Counted from the stretch's first letter, positions 45,483-58,600 are shown. The stretch is 64,000 nt of DNA from Buddleja alternifolia (GCA_019426215.1 CM033394.1:16636195-16700194); one strand, 5' to 3'. Notes: generated by a model not told the origin, from the sequence alone. Translations and numbers: made by a program.

Positions 45483-46513
45483 TGATAGGAGTTGTTTTTG
45501 TGTGTGCTTTTAGCCCTTTTATTGACGATTTAGATCTAGTTATAGCTTGAATTGTGCCACTCGTACTTTTAATATGTGTGTTAAGTGAATTCAGGCATTA
45601 AGCGACAATGCACGAAGAAAAGGGCAAAAAGACAGCATTTCGAACGAACTCAAGAAGGAATGCTCACACGCTGGCGCCTAGGCGCCAGAAGATGAATAGA
45701 AGCAACAAGTGCACGCAGACTCGAGCCCAGACACCAGATTCTCCATGCCTGGGTGCCGACCGACTTATGTATATGAATATGTTGAATTCTTCTATGTTCA
45801 TGGTTATGAGCTAAATTCATATGGCCAGGTCCCTGTAAGAATGGATTTGTGATTTATTCGTATTATTGATAATCGTTGAATTAATTCCTATGTTGCTCTG
45901 TGTTATGAATTTGTTCTTATGTTTCTTATATGTGTTTGATCACCATATGTGTGGTTTATTTCCTTGTTTAGTGTTTTGAGAAACACTTAAATTAGGGTGC
46001 AAGGGATTTATAACATCACCGAACCAAATAGGAGTTGCACTAGACATAGGTAAAGACTCCCTGGTGAAGTCGTTCGATTCTAATCGAGTAAACTCTAATT
46101 CTGTAATGCATACTTAGAGGTTAGATTTCCGGATAGACATACTTAGGAAACCGCCATTTAAGTATAGGAGTGTATCACGAGACATCAGTTATTCTTTACC
46201 TTAGGAGTTTTCACCATAGCAACTAGGTCTAATAATTCAAAGAGAGTCTTTGCGCGAATAAGGATCAAATCAAGTCTTGCATGTGCCTTAGCCTATTTTC
46301 TCACTTGAGTTCCAATCCATTGCTTATTCTTACTTTTGTTCTTTGTTTACTTAAATGTTTTACTCTTACTTTAATTTAATTGTCTTCTCTTTTATCGAAA
46401 ATCATAAACTAGAATTCAAGTCCTTGTGGGTCGGCAACCCGGACTTTTTGTCCATCTATCACTACACACGACTAGTATACTTGCTACCAAGCTCGTTAGG
46501 TACTAGCGTGTCA
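45483..46513 (+). repeat. E LTR 2, with internal deletion
   Basis: 1031 bp. Against LTRs 1 and 3 about 240 bp are missing after CGACCGACTT (near 45765). It contains a perfect 18-bp palindrome CTGGCGCCTAGGCGCCAG at 45671-45688. Confidence 0.85.
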
Positions 46514-47811
46514 AGTTTTGGGGTATACTAGATCCATTATATTGATCCTTATTCATATTTTATGTGTGTCGGTCCAAGTTTTTTTTTGGGGGGGGGGGGG
46601 TGTTGTACCTCTACATGCGAAACATGTGCATTTTAAAAAAAACAAATTTCATAGAATTTCAACATTTCAATCGATGCATTGAGAATGGTTAATTTGAATC
46701 CATGGGATGTTTTCTCTGTCAATTTGGATTTTAATGGCTATACACATCGTTTCCTTACTTGTGGGACTCTAAACGAGATTAGATTGTCCTTAAGATTATT
46801 CACATATGCACATAAGTCGAGGGTAGAGGAGTTGAGTGGACAACCATTTTGAAACACTTAAAGGCTTGATCCCGGAAATATCAATCTAGAATTTTCACAT
46901 GTGTTATGAGTTAAGAATGTTAACTTTGTATGCTTAACAATAAGAAAAGAGGGTGAACATTGGTATGATTGCAAAAGTCAGGCTTAATAGATACTGGGGG
47001 CGAAAAGCACCATGCTTAGAATACTGTACTATTATGCTAATTTGAGCTAAGCTCAAGCCAATGCAAGTGTAAGGTAATAAGGACCTAGTTTTGTTTTGTG
47101 GCCTTTGACACTCGAGTGATTAAGCCCTTAGGAGTGTCTCTACACTTAACACCCTAAAGTTGTCCGGTTTGGGAGTTATTGGCCTAAAGCTCGTTACAAG
47201 GGTGTCATAGAAAGCCTAAGAGAACCGAACATTGCACATGGTCTAGTCTCTAATGTTTTGAGTTGAAAGTTGCATAAGTGAAAGCCGAAAGTGGATAAAG
47301 TGATGAATTTTAAGTGGCTATGAAGTTTTCTTTAATTCTCGTGCCATGTGACTACTCAAAAATTGATAGATATGGGATTAATGCTACAAAAGTGGTAAGA
47401 ATGCCACTCGACCATAATACTTGAGATTTATTACACTACACCCTTAGGATGGTCTTTTCGATGTTAAGGCGTAACATGAGCAAGTATGTGACATGTATAT
47501 ATATGTAATTTTGAGCTTAAATAGATGAATTCATGCCATTGCATTATTATTAATCATATTGATTTGCATTGATTGATTGGGGTTGAAAATCCTTCGATTT
47601 TGTGGGTATATCATATGCAAACCCTCACGAGACCATAACTCGTCCTTTGAGGTAACTCAAGGGTTTAAAGGCTTGTTGCATCTGCTAAATGCAACCGGCT
47701 ACTCCACCAAAGTGAGTTAGGTAGTTTTCTTTTTGTTCTCCCTTGTTCGAGTTTCTTTTGAATCCTATAGCTTATTGCTCGAGGACGAGCATCAGATAAG
47801 TTTGGGGGGGT
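46514..47811 (+). other. E 3' UTR, module 3
   Basis: Begins AGTTTTGGGGTATAC, showing the uninterrupted form of the site used by copia C. A G-run of 13 is at 46588-46600. The structured block is at 47106-47214. No gene. Confidence 0.8.
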
Positions 47812-49083
47812 TGATAGGAGTCTTTTTTGTGTGTGCTTTTAGCCCTTTTCTTGACGATATGGGTTATAGATTGAATTGTGCCACTCGTGCTTTTAATAAA
47901 TGTGTTAAGTGAATTCAGGCATTAAACGACGATGCACGAAGAAAAGGGCAAAAAGACAGCATTTCGAACGAACTCAAGAAGGAATGTTACATTACTCGCG
48001 CCCAGGCGCCAGAAGATGAATAGAAGCAACAAGTGCACGCAGACTCGCGCCCAAGAGCCAGATTCTCCACGCCTGGGCGCCGTCTGACTTTCCCTCCAAG
48101 AAACTTCTACCACGTACTGTAACCATTTTTTGGAAGCTATAAAGTGAATTTTTCAGCTCATATCAAGGGTTTGAAAATTTGGGGGATTGGAAGAAATTTT
48201 CTGGGTTTGGGCATCTTTTCACCTACCTTGAAGGGCAAGAATAAGATAAGAGCTAAGGCTTGAAGCTCCACTTGAGAATCCATCACCATTCAACCTTTTA
48301 GGGAGTTTTTTCATTGTTTATTGCATTTTGTGTTTACACTTATGTATATGAATATGTTGAATTCTTCTATGTTGATAGTTATGGGCTAAATTCGTATGGC
48401 TAGGGCCTTGAAAGAATTGATTTGCTACCTATTCGTATTATTGATAATCGGTAAATTAATTCCTATGTTGCTATGTGTTATGAATTTGGGCTTATGTTTC
48501 TTACATGTGATTGATCACCATATGTGTGATTTATTGCCTAGTTTAGCATTTTGAGAAAGACTTAAATTAGGGTGCAAGGGATTTATAACATCACGGAACC
48601 AAACAGGAGTTGCCTTAGACATAGGTAAAGACTCCCGGGTGAAGTCGTTCGATTCTAACCGAGTAAACTCTACTTCTTTAATGCATACTTAGAGGTTAGA
48701 TTTCCGGGTAGACATACTTAGAAAATCACCATTTAATTATAGGAGTATATCACGAGAGATCGGTTATTTTTTACCTGAGGAGTTTTCACCATAGCAACTA
48801 GGTCTAATAATTCAACGAGAGTCTTTGTGCGAATAAGGATCAAATCAAGTCTTGCATGTGCCTTAGTCTATTTTCACACTTGAGTTTCAATCCATTGTTT
48901 GTTCTTACTTTTGTTCTTTGTTTACTTAATTGTTTTACTCTTACTTTAATTGTCTTCTGTTTTATCGAAAATCTTAAACTAGAATTGAAGTCCCTGTGGT
49001 TCGACAACCCGGACTTTTTGTCTATCTATCACTACACACAACTAGTATACTTGCTACCAAGCACGTTTGGTATTAGCGTGTCA
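47812..49083 (+). repeat. E LTR 3
   Basis: 1272 bp, TGATAGG to GTGTCA. It is the right border of the E array; sequence changes at 49084. Confidence 0.85.
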
Positions 49084-50188
49084 CTAGGGTCCCCCTTCAT
49101 TCGTATTGAGAAAAAAAAATAGTTTGGCTATATTGGATTACTGTTTGGGCCTTTTTTTATGATATATTTACTGATTATCTTTTGCAGAAAATCACATCAT
49201 GTCATGCAAATATGTTATTCTGGAAATATTGAATCAATATTATTACACTATATATTTGTATTTCAAACATGCGTCTGATGTCCTTTTATTGATTAAAATA
49301 AATGTGCATAAACACTATGAAATATTTGTACTCCACTGACAATGATGGTTAAGTGATTATTTCTTTTGCAATACAGATACGCCAAACCCAAAGGAGGCTA
49401 TTGTCGTAAATAATTGGAATAACGAAAAGATCATATTTTTAAATGATCATCTAGTTATTGTCTGAGTAGTAAGAAGAATATTATATAACTACATCATGAA
49501 AAATCTTCTTGTAATTTTTTTTATGTGATTTGTGTAACTAAGTTGTATCTCGTCCCAAAGGAGTCTATTATTTTTAAGTGCACAAATTATGAAACCACAT
49601 ACCGAGAAAACGGCCTTTAGGTAGCCATATGTTTCTTGTTTGGAGGATAATATGCCGACTCAAAACAAGTTATTATTTAAACAAATAAATTTTGAAACCA
49701 ATAAATGCAAGAAATTATTTGTTGTTAACTAGTGTTACTTAATATATTTGGGCATTCACGGACCTAAAAGAGGTGAATGTGACTTTCAAATTTTAGTTAA
49801 ATTGAAATGAATTTTTAAAGCGAAGTATTTTTTTCTCAAGTATAACACTGTAGGCATTAAAAATTTATTGCCTTACATTTGCAATATATTTATATATTTA
49901 ATATTAATATTTATATTTTGGAATATCAAATTAAATTTTAAAATTAAATAAAATATTTAAGCTATGGAAAATAAAAAATTGGCATGTGTGGTGTTGAAAT
50001 AATTAAAACAGCAAAATTAAGTCTCAATCCAATATAGGGACGTTCAATCACATATTTTGACAACTCAAATAGTATCTTCAAGTAAGGAAATACTTTAGAC
50101 AGTAAAACTAAGTCTCAATCCAATATACGGATGTTCAATCACAAATTTTGGCAACTCGAATCGTATCTTCGAACAAAGAAAATAAATT
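49084..50188. other. AT-rich DNA without recognisable gene
   Basis: No ORF, LTR or RNA gene was recognised. It may be the host sequence E landed in. A 91-bp imperfect tandem duplication is at 50008-50180. Confidence 0.6.
50008..50180 (+). repeat. 91-bp tandem duplication
   Basis: Two imperfect copies start at 50008 and 50099, each with AAGTCTCAATCCAATATA and GTATCTTC. It lies just before the left LTR of element T. Confidence 0.8.
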
Positions 50189-50639
50189 GTAAGAAATATT
50201 ATGGCTCATTTATTAAATTACATATTATTATTTTGTCAAAATTAAAGTTATTTGATAAAATAATTTATTGGGCAATATTTAAGCTTATTTGCTAGAGAAG
50301 AATCATGATTCTACTGAAGAGATGCCTTGATGGGAGATATCTATTAATTTTTTATTTAAAGAGGAGTCTAGTCCTCTCTCTACCCCTATGCAAAACACAA
50401 TTAAAAAAACAATGTAGATAGTAGAAAAGCATAACAAACAATTATACGGTGTATTTTTCCATCACTAAACGAACGAGTGGTCAAGGGAGAGAAACCTTTC
50501 TTTCATCAGGAGACTTTGCATTGAATCAACGATAAAATACTACCAATGAAGATTATGAATTAAGGTTAGTCTTATTTTTTAAAATTATGTGAAAATCATG
50601 AAATTCACGATTTATAGGATTCGTGTTAGTTAATGAAAG
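50189..50639 (+). repeat. T left LTR
   Basis: About 450 bp, aligned by eye to 51467-51875. The exact 3' end is unsure because no PBS follows. Confidence 0.65.
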
Positions 50640-51466
50640 ATTTCTTTCTAAAAAACTAAGAGATCTTTCTTAAAACTATGAAAGATATAGGAGAGGCATT
50701 ATGTGATAGGAATTGAAATATTTCATAGTGAATCACAAGGACGGTTAGAATTGTCTTGTAAAGTACATATATGGATAGAGTTTTAGAAAGATGTAAGATG
50801 GAAATGTTCAACAAAGATAGTTCAAATTCAGAAGGGAGATAAGTTTGGAATTATGCAATGTCCAAATATGAATTGGAACGAGAACAAATAAAAGAATTCA
50901 TTATGTATATGATGTTGAGAAATCTTCAAACTTGTATTGGACTATGCATATCAAAATTATGTATTTTATCATTAAAAAAGAATTCAGAAACATAGAGTAC
51001 CAACCTAACATATTAGCACCATCCGCCAAAGATACTAACAAACATACCGAAAGAATGGGCATTATAGGACGTCATAATTGAATTATTTTATATGCATATT
51101 AAGTTATCATGTTTGATACTCTTGAGCTCAATTAAGTATTTCTTAAATGTCCTGTTTTTCTATATTGTATACATTATGAAATAAAAGTACGATAACACGA
51201 GTTGTCTTTGATAAAGACATTAAAGTTGGACCGTTATTTTCTCTTTATTAATGGTCCTGCATAATTAAAAATTGATGTTGCAATACATGAAAGGAACTAT
51301 GGTGATCTAAATGACGTAGAACCGCCATAACTCACATTAGTTTTGACTCAATCATTATATAAAAGGTTTGCCACTTTTATGAAGGATTTACAATAATTTT
51401 ATTGTACACATCATATATATTCTCAATTATAAAAGCAAATATATATATATGATACAAGTGGAAGAA

Positions 51467-51875
51467 TGTAAGAAATATTATGGCCTATATATTAAATTAC
51501 ATGCTATTATTTTGTCAAAATTACAGTTTATTTGATAAAATACTTTATTGAGTAATATTAAAGCTTATTGGCTAGAGAAGAGTCACAACTTTATTGAAGA
51601 GATGCCTTGATGGGAGGCATCTATTAGTGTTTTATTTAAAAGGAGTCTGGTATTTTTATTAGCAGAAAAGCATAACAAATAATTATACGGTGTATTTTTC
51701 CATCACTGAACGAGGAGTCAAGGGAGAGAAATATTTCTTCCTCACGAGACTTTGCAATAATTCTACTATAAAAGATTACCAATGAAGGCTATGAATTAAG
51801 GTTAGTCTTATTTGCTAAAATTATATGAAATTCATGAAGTTCACTATTTATGGGATTCATGTTAGTTAATGAAAG
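51467..51875 (+). repeat. T right LTR
   Basis: About 410 bp, preceded by GTGGAAGAA. It lacks about 40 bp present in the left copy (near 50370-50420). Confidence 0.65.
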
Positions 51876-52647
51876 TAACTTACAGAAATTGCCACCAAAT
51901 TCTTGAGAATTTGATAGCATCAATCAAATTGCGTCACCTCATCAAATAATTATAACAAAAGTCTGAACTCTACAACTATAAATAGAGACCAAATACAACA
52001 CAATTCAATAACAATGTTTGGGCAAAAAAGATATCAAGAAGGACCTTGAAACTCTCTCAACTCAATCCAAGTAGATTCAAGGCAGCTTTCTAGGGTTTCA
52101 AGGCGGCGTTCAAAGTATCCAAGGCAATATTTTAGGCGTTCTAGGTGGAATCAACTAGAAGCGTTTAATTCATAATTATGGTGCTAAATGCACGAATTAA
52201 CGTTATTGAAGTTCGACCCAAATTTGGAGGGGACTGAGGTGTCAAATCCGCCATCAAAATCCACTAAATAATAAAGTTTAATTCGAGATGACGGCGCAAA
52301 GCTCTCAATCAAATCAAGTTTGAAAGAGATCAAATCTTCAAGCTCCACCTTCAAGAACTCAAATCTCAAAAATTACGTTATTGAAGCGAATAATCAGAGG
52401 AAATAAGTAAAATTTTGTATTCACTATTTTTATTCAATTTAATAACCTTTTATTTGTACTCTTTTTCTTGTTTGTTTAAATTGTAGACTTGAAAATTCGT
52501 TGTTTACAAATATGCAAAAGATAACTTCATTAAACATTTCTACTAAGAAATAAACTATTAATTGTTAAATAGAAATCATTATTAGAATTAAACATTATAG
52601 AGATAAAAACATTTAGATAAATCAAATTCAAACTCTCTTCACACTTA
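51876..52647. other. Unassigned sequence, possibly an LTR fragment
   Basis: No gene. TATAAATA at 51977-51984 followed by a CA-rich leader looks like a promoter of an LTR or gene fragment, but I could not find a matching second copy or a coding region. Confidence 0.35.
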
Positions 52648-52728
52648 GAGCATCTCCAATATATTACACCAAAATGGTGCAACTACAGTAAATTCACTCA
52701 AATGTTTGCACCATTGTTAATACCAAAA
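52648..52728. mobile_element. MITE-like fragment cut by copia D
   Basis: GAGCATCTCCAAT is a common terminal motif of plant MITEs. An inverted pair ATGGTGCAA/TTGCACCAT follows (about 52674-52716). The other terminus is missing, presumably beyond the insertion of copia D. Confidence 0.35.
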
Positions 52729-53307
52729 TGTTAGGCAATTTTATGTTAAATGTTTTGATGAAGACTGTTAGACCCCAAAGATTATGTAAGTTTATCTTTC
52801 TTAGAATATGTTTTAGCATTTAACAAGTTATCGAGTTGTAATTTTTTAGACTAGGCTTGTACTTTTTATCTTTGTAGATTTTAGACTAAGTATTGGACAT
52901 TAAGTCACTGATAGAATTCTAGGTGAGTCTATTAGAGACGAAGTTGAAGATCAATGTTTAAAGTCAAGCGAAGATGAAGATTTTGTCTTAAGCGACTGCC
53001 AATTGCTAAGGACATTTCAGGAGTTATGAATCAAGCGCTCAAAGCCATCAAGCGATCAAATGATCAGATTCATCTAAAATAAATTTCAAACTCATTAAGG
53101 ACTTAAATTCAATCATCAACAGACATTTATTCCCAACGGAAAATAAATTTAAATGCATTAAATACTTGATAAGAGCATTAAATGTGATAAGGACGAATTG
53201 CATACGGAGCAAGCTACCCTATTGACTAAGACTGTCAGTGTTTCAGAGTTCAAACCTGCCACATCCAATCGGTGCAGCAGAATTTCAGGAATATCAGAAA
53301 AAGGGAC
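52729..53307 (+). repeat. Copia D 5' LTR fragment
   Basis: Starts TGTTAGGCAATTTTATG, parallel to copia C, and ends near 53307 at a deletion junction. The family TATA box and PBS are lost. Confidence 0.8.
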
Positions 53308-55646
53308 TATCAAAAAAGCTAGATAATGTGACTGAGGTAACCAGATTTTTTGGTGAAAAGACCGGTTTAGGTTGTGATAAATTCGATAATAAATCAAAAG
53401 CGTCTAAGGTCACTGAAACCAACAAAAGAAAAGGTATAGTTTTTGTTGAGAAGAGTTCAAATAGTCAAACGCTGAATGAACCAAAGGACAGTGGTACGAG
53501 GCCAAATAAGAAAGCGAAGGCTAATTCAGGCAAGGGAAAGACGAAAGTGTTAGGATTGTGCCCTCAGATGCCATAGAGGATAGAATGATAGGGCATCTTT
53601 CTTGTAATGAATTTATTTTTTATTTTTAATAAAAGGCATTGTTTAGTTTTCACTTAAATCTTATCAGCATCTATAAGTAGTTTAAAATATTTTTTCCATG
53701 TTTTCAGTGCAATCTCTCTACTTCCTATGGAATAGAAAGATTGGCAATAGAGAGATTGATCTTGATTACTTAAACTCGTTCACAAGTAATATGATATTTT
53801 TAATGGACAAATAAAGACTTAGAACACTTGTACAATCGTAGCTTTAACATGGGAGTGCCAGTCGAACACCATGTGATGGTGGGAGCTCAAGATTGTAGGT
53901 ACATCAGCGGAACTGATATGCTCGAACTTGACTTGCATTGGTTCCATCACATGGGTTTTCAATCAGTGTCTGTCAATGACAGAACCGATTATGCGTAATT
54001 GGTATAAGTGAACCTTTGACCTGAAGTATCAGGCTGAAGATACACTTGTGACGTCAAGTATGTCACTAGAGTAGTTAGACCCAATTCACCCGTTGGTGGG
54101 GTCGACCTCGAAATGCAGCTTTATGGGCAAGTGGTAGTCTTAGCTGATAACTAATATGGGATTTGTTTTCTCATAAGTGAATGAGAAAGTATCCTGTGTG
54201 ATTATATATAATATGTGATTATATATAATGGAGATCAAAGTCTTTGGCCAAAGCAAAAGAGACGATTATGTGAGACACTAAATCGAACTCAATGATCTCG
54301 TATTATTATAATTGATACATATGGTCAAGTGCAGTGAGTTTGACATAACCATGACTCTCACTTGACTGAGACATGTGAACAAACGGTTTATACTTATGCA
54401 GTATTTACGATTGGAAGATTGAGGAATGAACCAATCATTCAATTTTGTTTGGGCTACGAAGTGGGCCACGTGACTGGCTAGGTGTTACCTACTTCTTTTG
54501 GATTCCTCTCATTGCCAAACGAAACGAACCTAATGTGTCGCGCTAGTGGATTGATAAAAAAAAATAAAAGGATTTTTCTATTTAAATAATTAATTAATTA
54601 CTCATTAGATGAGATAATTAATTATAAAGATAAGATTAATTATTAAGTAATTTCTCGAGGAAATAAATTAATGAATTAATTTATCTAATTAAATTGGTTA
54701 TTTAATTAATTTATTTATTTATTGGACATAATAAATTATTAATTAAAACAAAAGATGAGTCGGGCCATGTGAGGGGTGTCCGTTTGGACGCCTCCTAGGG
54801 CTAAGTTGGGCGTCCACTTTGGTGCGCAGCATGGACTCTATTCTTTTGTGTTGTTGAATAAGTCAGGTAATATTAAAAGGACTTTTGACCTTGATGAGAA
54901 AAAAGTTTTCGTACAACTCTCCTAGAAAGAAAAAGAAAAACTCCTCCCTCTCTCACACAAACTAGCCGTCGATCAACGTGAAAGAAAAAGGGAATTTTCG
55001 TCAAATCAATCTGCGTGATTATTTAGATGCAACGTACTTTCGTTGTTCAGATCAAGAATTCAAGAAAGCTTCAAGGGATTCGTGATGATTGGCTTGCACG
55101 AGTTTTGGAGATTTGAAGCCTTCAAGTATTCAAAATTTTTGAAGCCACTTCGATTTAACGGGTAAGTTATTATTCTTTTTAGCGTTTATATGATTTAATA
55201 TGCAAATCGAGAAAAACACTTTGGGATTTACTTTTAAAACCTTCTGCTGTGCAATTTTTCGTGTAACCCAACAAGTGAATGATTCACAAAAGAAGGTTTA
55301 TCCAAATGCTCAAAAGGCCAAGGATAAACCTTGCAAGTGTGAATCAAACGCTAATTGTCAAGCTCCCAAGGTGTGCCCTAAGCCAGTGCCAAGGAAATAG
55401 CAGTGTCAATATCCACAAAGATCAAGGTCATATTATCAATACTATGATGATTATGATTATGATTACGATTATGATCAAGGATATTATGATATACCTAAAA
55501 AGCGCACACAACACAAACCGAAACCCAAAAAAGCCGATCCTCCCGCAATGAAGACTAGGCTAATATGGGTTCCGAAAGTTTTAATTCAGACTAACGCTAC
55601 TAATGTTAAAGGACCCAAGTTACAATGGGTACCTAAAAAGAATTAA
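53308..55646 (+). pseudogene. gag: Copia D gag C-terminal part, split by H
   Basis: Gag sequence is at 53308-53547 and 55274-55646. The first piece (KLDNVTEVTRFFGEKTGLGC) matches the region just after the coiled coil in copia C and includes NSQTLNE. The second has the Asp-Tyr repeat (about 55440-55480) and the WVPKKN tail, closing at TAA 55644-55646. The frame is broken by H and by a stop at about 55398. The N-terminal half, including the zinc knuckle, is deleted. Confidence 0.75.
53548..55273 (+). mobile_element. H: solo-LTR-like insertion in copia D gag
   Basis: About 1.73 kb with termini TGTTAGG and CCAACA interrupts gag; removing it restores the match with copia C. It has no coding potential and is AT-rich near 54560-54740. 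Direct AAGTG repeats at 53545-53549 and 55273-55277 overlap the presumed LTR ends, so the strict TG...CA boundaries do not give a 5-bp duplication; either the ends are TTAGG...CCAAC or the site has changed. A solo LTR of an unrelated copia is the best guess. Confidence 0.65.
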
Positions 55647-55659
55647 AACTGCCCTTTGA

Positions 55660-58600
55660 ATCCAGGTACCTAGAGCCAGCACCGATACATCAATTTGGTA
55701 CATCGATAGTGGGTCGTCAAGCCACATGACAAGCTTAAAGGATCTTTTGATCAACTATCATACAACCAATGGTCCCCAAGTCATATTCGGTGACAACTCC
55801 AAAGGTAAAACCAAAGGCATAGGTATCATGTATAGGGGGAACGTCGTGATAAGTGACGTATATTATGTTGAGGGTCTTAAGCATAATTTATTTAAGCTTT
55901 AGGTAATTTTGTGATAAAGGCTTTGAAGTTAAATTCTCTAGTGACTATTGCTATATTAACGACGCTAAGAGTGAATCTACTAAATTGAAAGGAAAAAGAA
56001 CAAATAATGTTTATTTGGTAGATTGGGGTTAAACAACTGATAACAACACTACATGCTTTGTTGCTAAGAGTCAAAATGAAATGGGTTGGTTATGGCATAG
56101 AAAAATGAATCACCTCAACTTTAAGGAAATCTCTAAATTATTATCGCTAAATCTGTAGAGGGATTACATCAGGGTTCCTTTCAGAAAAAACGCTTATGTG
56201 ATGCATGCCAAATGGGTAAACAAGTTAAATCATCTTTTAAAAAGAAACTGCATCTATCTGCTTCTAGAACTCTTGAACTATTGCATATGGATTTGTTTGG
56301 TCCTATTCAAATCATGAGTGTTAGTGGTAAAAATTATTCGCTAGTAATAGTTGATGATTTCTCACGCTATACATGGGTAGAATTTTTGGCGTCTAAACAT
56401 GAAACAAGTGCAAGCTCATAGCGCTGATCCGTCAAATACAAACTTCAAAAGATTTAAAGGTGACTAGAATTTGAAGCGATAGAGGAACTGAATTTACTAA
56501 CCATATTGTTGAGAAGTTTTGTACAGATTTTGGAATACTTCATGAGTATTTTGTGCCTAGAACGCCTCAACATAATGGAGTTGCTGAGCGAAGGAATACA
56601 ACATTTAAAGAAGCCGCTAGGACAATGTTAGAAGAGTAAGAGTCCAAGCTGCCTCAAAGGTTTTGGCCAAAGCAATCAAAATCGCTTGCTACACTCAGAA
56701 CCGGTGTATGATCAACAAGCAACATGAAAAGATTCCATATGAGTTATGGAAGGGACGTAAGCCTTAGGTTTCTTATTTTCATGTATTTGGTTCAAAATGT
56801 TTCATTCATAACAATGAATCCCACAACCTAAAGTCGTTTGATCCTAAAGAGGATGAATGAATCTTTCTAGGCTATGCCAAGAATGGAAAGAGTTTTCACA
56901 TCCTAAATAAGATCAAATCGAAGGTTGAGGAATCTATTCATGTTGTGTTTGATGATGCTAACCAAGAGCCGAGTAAGGTTTATATTGATGATGTAGGAGT
57001 TGAAGATCTTTCCCAACAAGCTTCTCAGATCAATCTTGGTGATGATAGTGATGATGATGAGGATGATGAGATATTTGTGTCCAATCCTAAGTTTACTCGT
57101 GAGGTTATCAATAATGATATTGTAAGAAATGCTGATGATCATGAAATCATCAAGAGCAAATTGGAACTGTGAATGATGAAGCGACTGCGCAAGAGGCAAA
57201 TGAGGGTTAAGTGATTGATAATCAAGTGTCTCTCAACCCGTTCCAACCAGACCAAAAATGGCTTAGAGAACATCCACTAGAGCTAGTAATTGGAGATATT
57301 GGAGCACCTATAAGGACTAGGGCCGCTACATTCAATGAGGCCATGTTCGCAAGTTTCCTATCTCAAATAGAACCATAGAAAGTGGATGAAGAGCTGAGTG
57401 ATTCAAGTTGGGTAGAAGCGATGCAAGAGGATCTTAACCAATTTGAACATAATAAGGTTTGGACGCTAGTTCCCCGGCCAACTCACCAAGGAGTTATTGG
57501 AACTAGATGGGTTTTCAGGAACAAAATGGACGAAGATGGTATTGTTGTAAGAAACAAAGCCAGATTAGTCGGTTAGTGTTATTGTCAAGAGGAAGGTATT
57601 AATTTTGATGAAACTTATGCCCCAGTAGCCCGTCTTGAAGCAATTAGAATATTCCTTGTGTTTGCCGCATTCAACGAATTCACAGTGTATCAAGTGGGCG
57701 TGAAGACTCCAAGAGAAAGTGTATGTGGAGCAACCCCCAGGGTTCATCAGCAACCATGGCAAAAGTATGGTCTACAAATTGGATAGGGCACTTTATGACC
57801 TTAAACAAGCACCAAGAGCCAGGTATGACACTCTCTTTATCTTCCTTATAGGTACAAGCTTTACAAAAGGCAGCGTTGACACAACATTATTTAAAATTAC
57901 CCATAACGAAGATATTCTCTTAGTCCAAATTTATATTGATGATATTATTTTCGATCTACTAATAAGCGATTGTGTGAGAAATTTTCAAAAATGATGCAAG
58001 ATCAATTTGAAATGAGCATGATGGGTGAATTAACTTTCTTCTTAGAATTACAAGTTAAACAAATCACTATGGCATATTTATAAACCAAGCTAAATATACA
58101 AGATATATGATTAAGAAATTTGGTATGAAAAATGCATCATCTTCAAAAATTCCAATGAGCTAAATGCTTAAGTTAGATAAAGATGAAAGTGGGAAGAAAA
58201 TTGATATCAATAATTATAGAGGTATCATTGGATCACTTCTATATCTTACCGCCAGTAGTCCTGATATTATGTTTTCGGTATGCATGTGTGCACTCTTTCA
58301 AGCTCATCCTAGAGAGTCACACCTAATTGATGCCAAGAGAATCCTTAAATACCTAAAATGCGCACAAAATGTGGTCTTATGGTATCCAAGGAACTCTCCT
58401 TTTGAACAAATTGGGTATTCAGACGAAGATTTTGCATGATGCAAAATAGATAGAAAAGGCACTAGTGTTACTTGGCAATTTCTAGGTGATAGATTGGTCT
58501 CATGGAATAGTAAGAAACAATAATCCATAGCGACTTCTATCGCTGAAGCCGAGTATGTAGCTGCCGAAAGCTGTTGTACACAAATCTTTTGGATGAGGCA

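Larger units (their letters stand above)
26149..49083 (+). mobile_element. Gypsy E: 3' part with a tandem array of UTR-LTR modules, interrupted by copia C
   Basis: E starts in the window inside its last ORF, because copia B is inserted there. After the ORF come three modules, each a 3' UTR of about 1.2-1.3 kb plus an LTR beginning TGATAGGAG and ending GTGTCA: UTR1 27247-28834 with LTR 28835-30158; UTR2 30159-30172 plus 44183-45482 with LTR 45483-46513; UTR3 46514-47811 with LTR 47812-49083. Copia C splits the second module. The purine-rich GAGGACGAGC...GTTTGGGGGG before each LTR is typical of Athila/Tat polypurine tracts. The 5' LTR and gag-pol are outside or lost. The flanking CTAGG at 49084 may be its target duplication. 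Confidence 0.8.
50189..51875 (+). mobile_element. Copia T: old, internally deleted element (Tork-like)
   Basis: Direct repeats at 50189-50639 and 51467-51875, both beginning TGTAAGAAATATTATGG, are its LTRs. The purine stretch GTGGAAGAA before the right one is a PPT. Between them, 50670-50960 reads in broken frames as the end of a copia RT (segments such as IQKGDKF and QCP), and the rest is non-coding. The 5' internal part (gag, protease, integrase) is deleted: the left LTR is followed almost at once by RT. Tork-like placement is inferred from the RT segment and LTR start. This is a different lineage from copias A-F. Confidence 0.65.

Noticed and set aside
49084..50188. Host gene in the AT-rich gap
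   Set aside because: No ORF longer than chance, no splice-linked exons and no recognisable protein.
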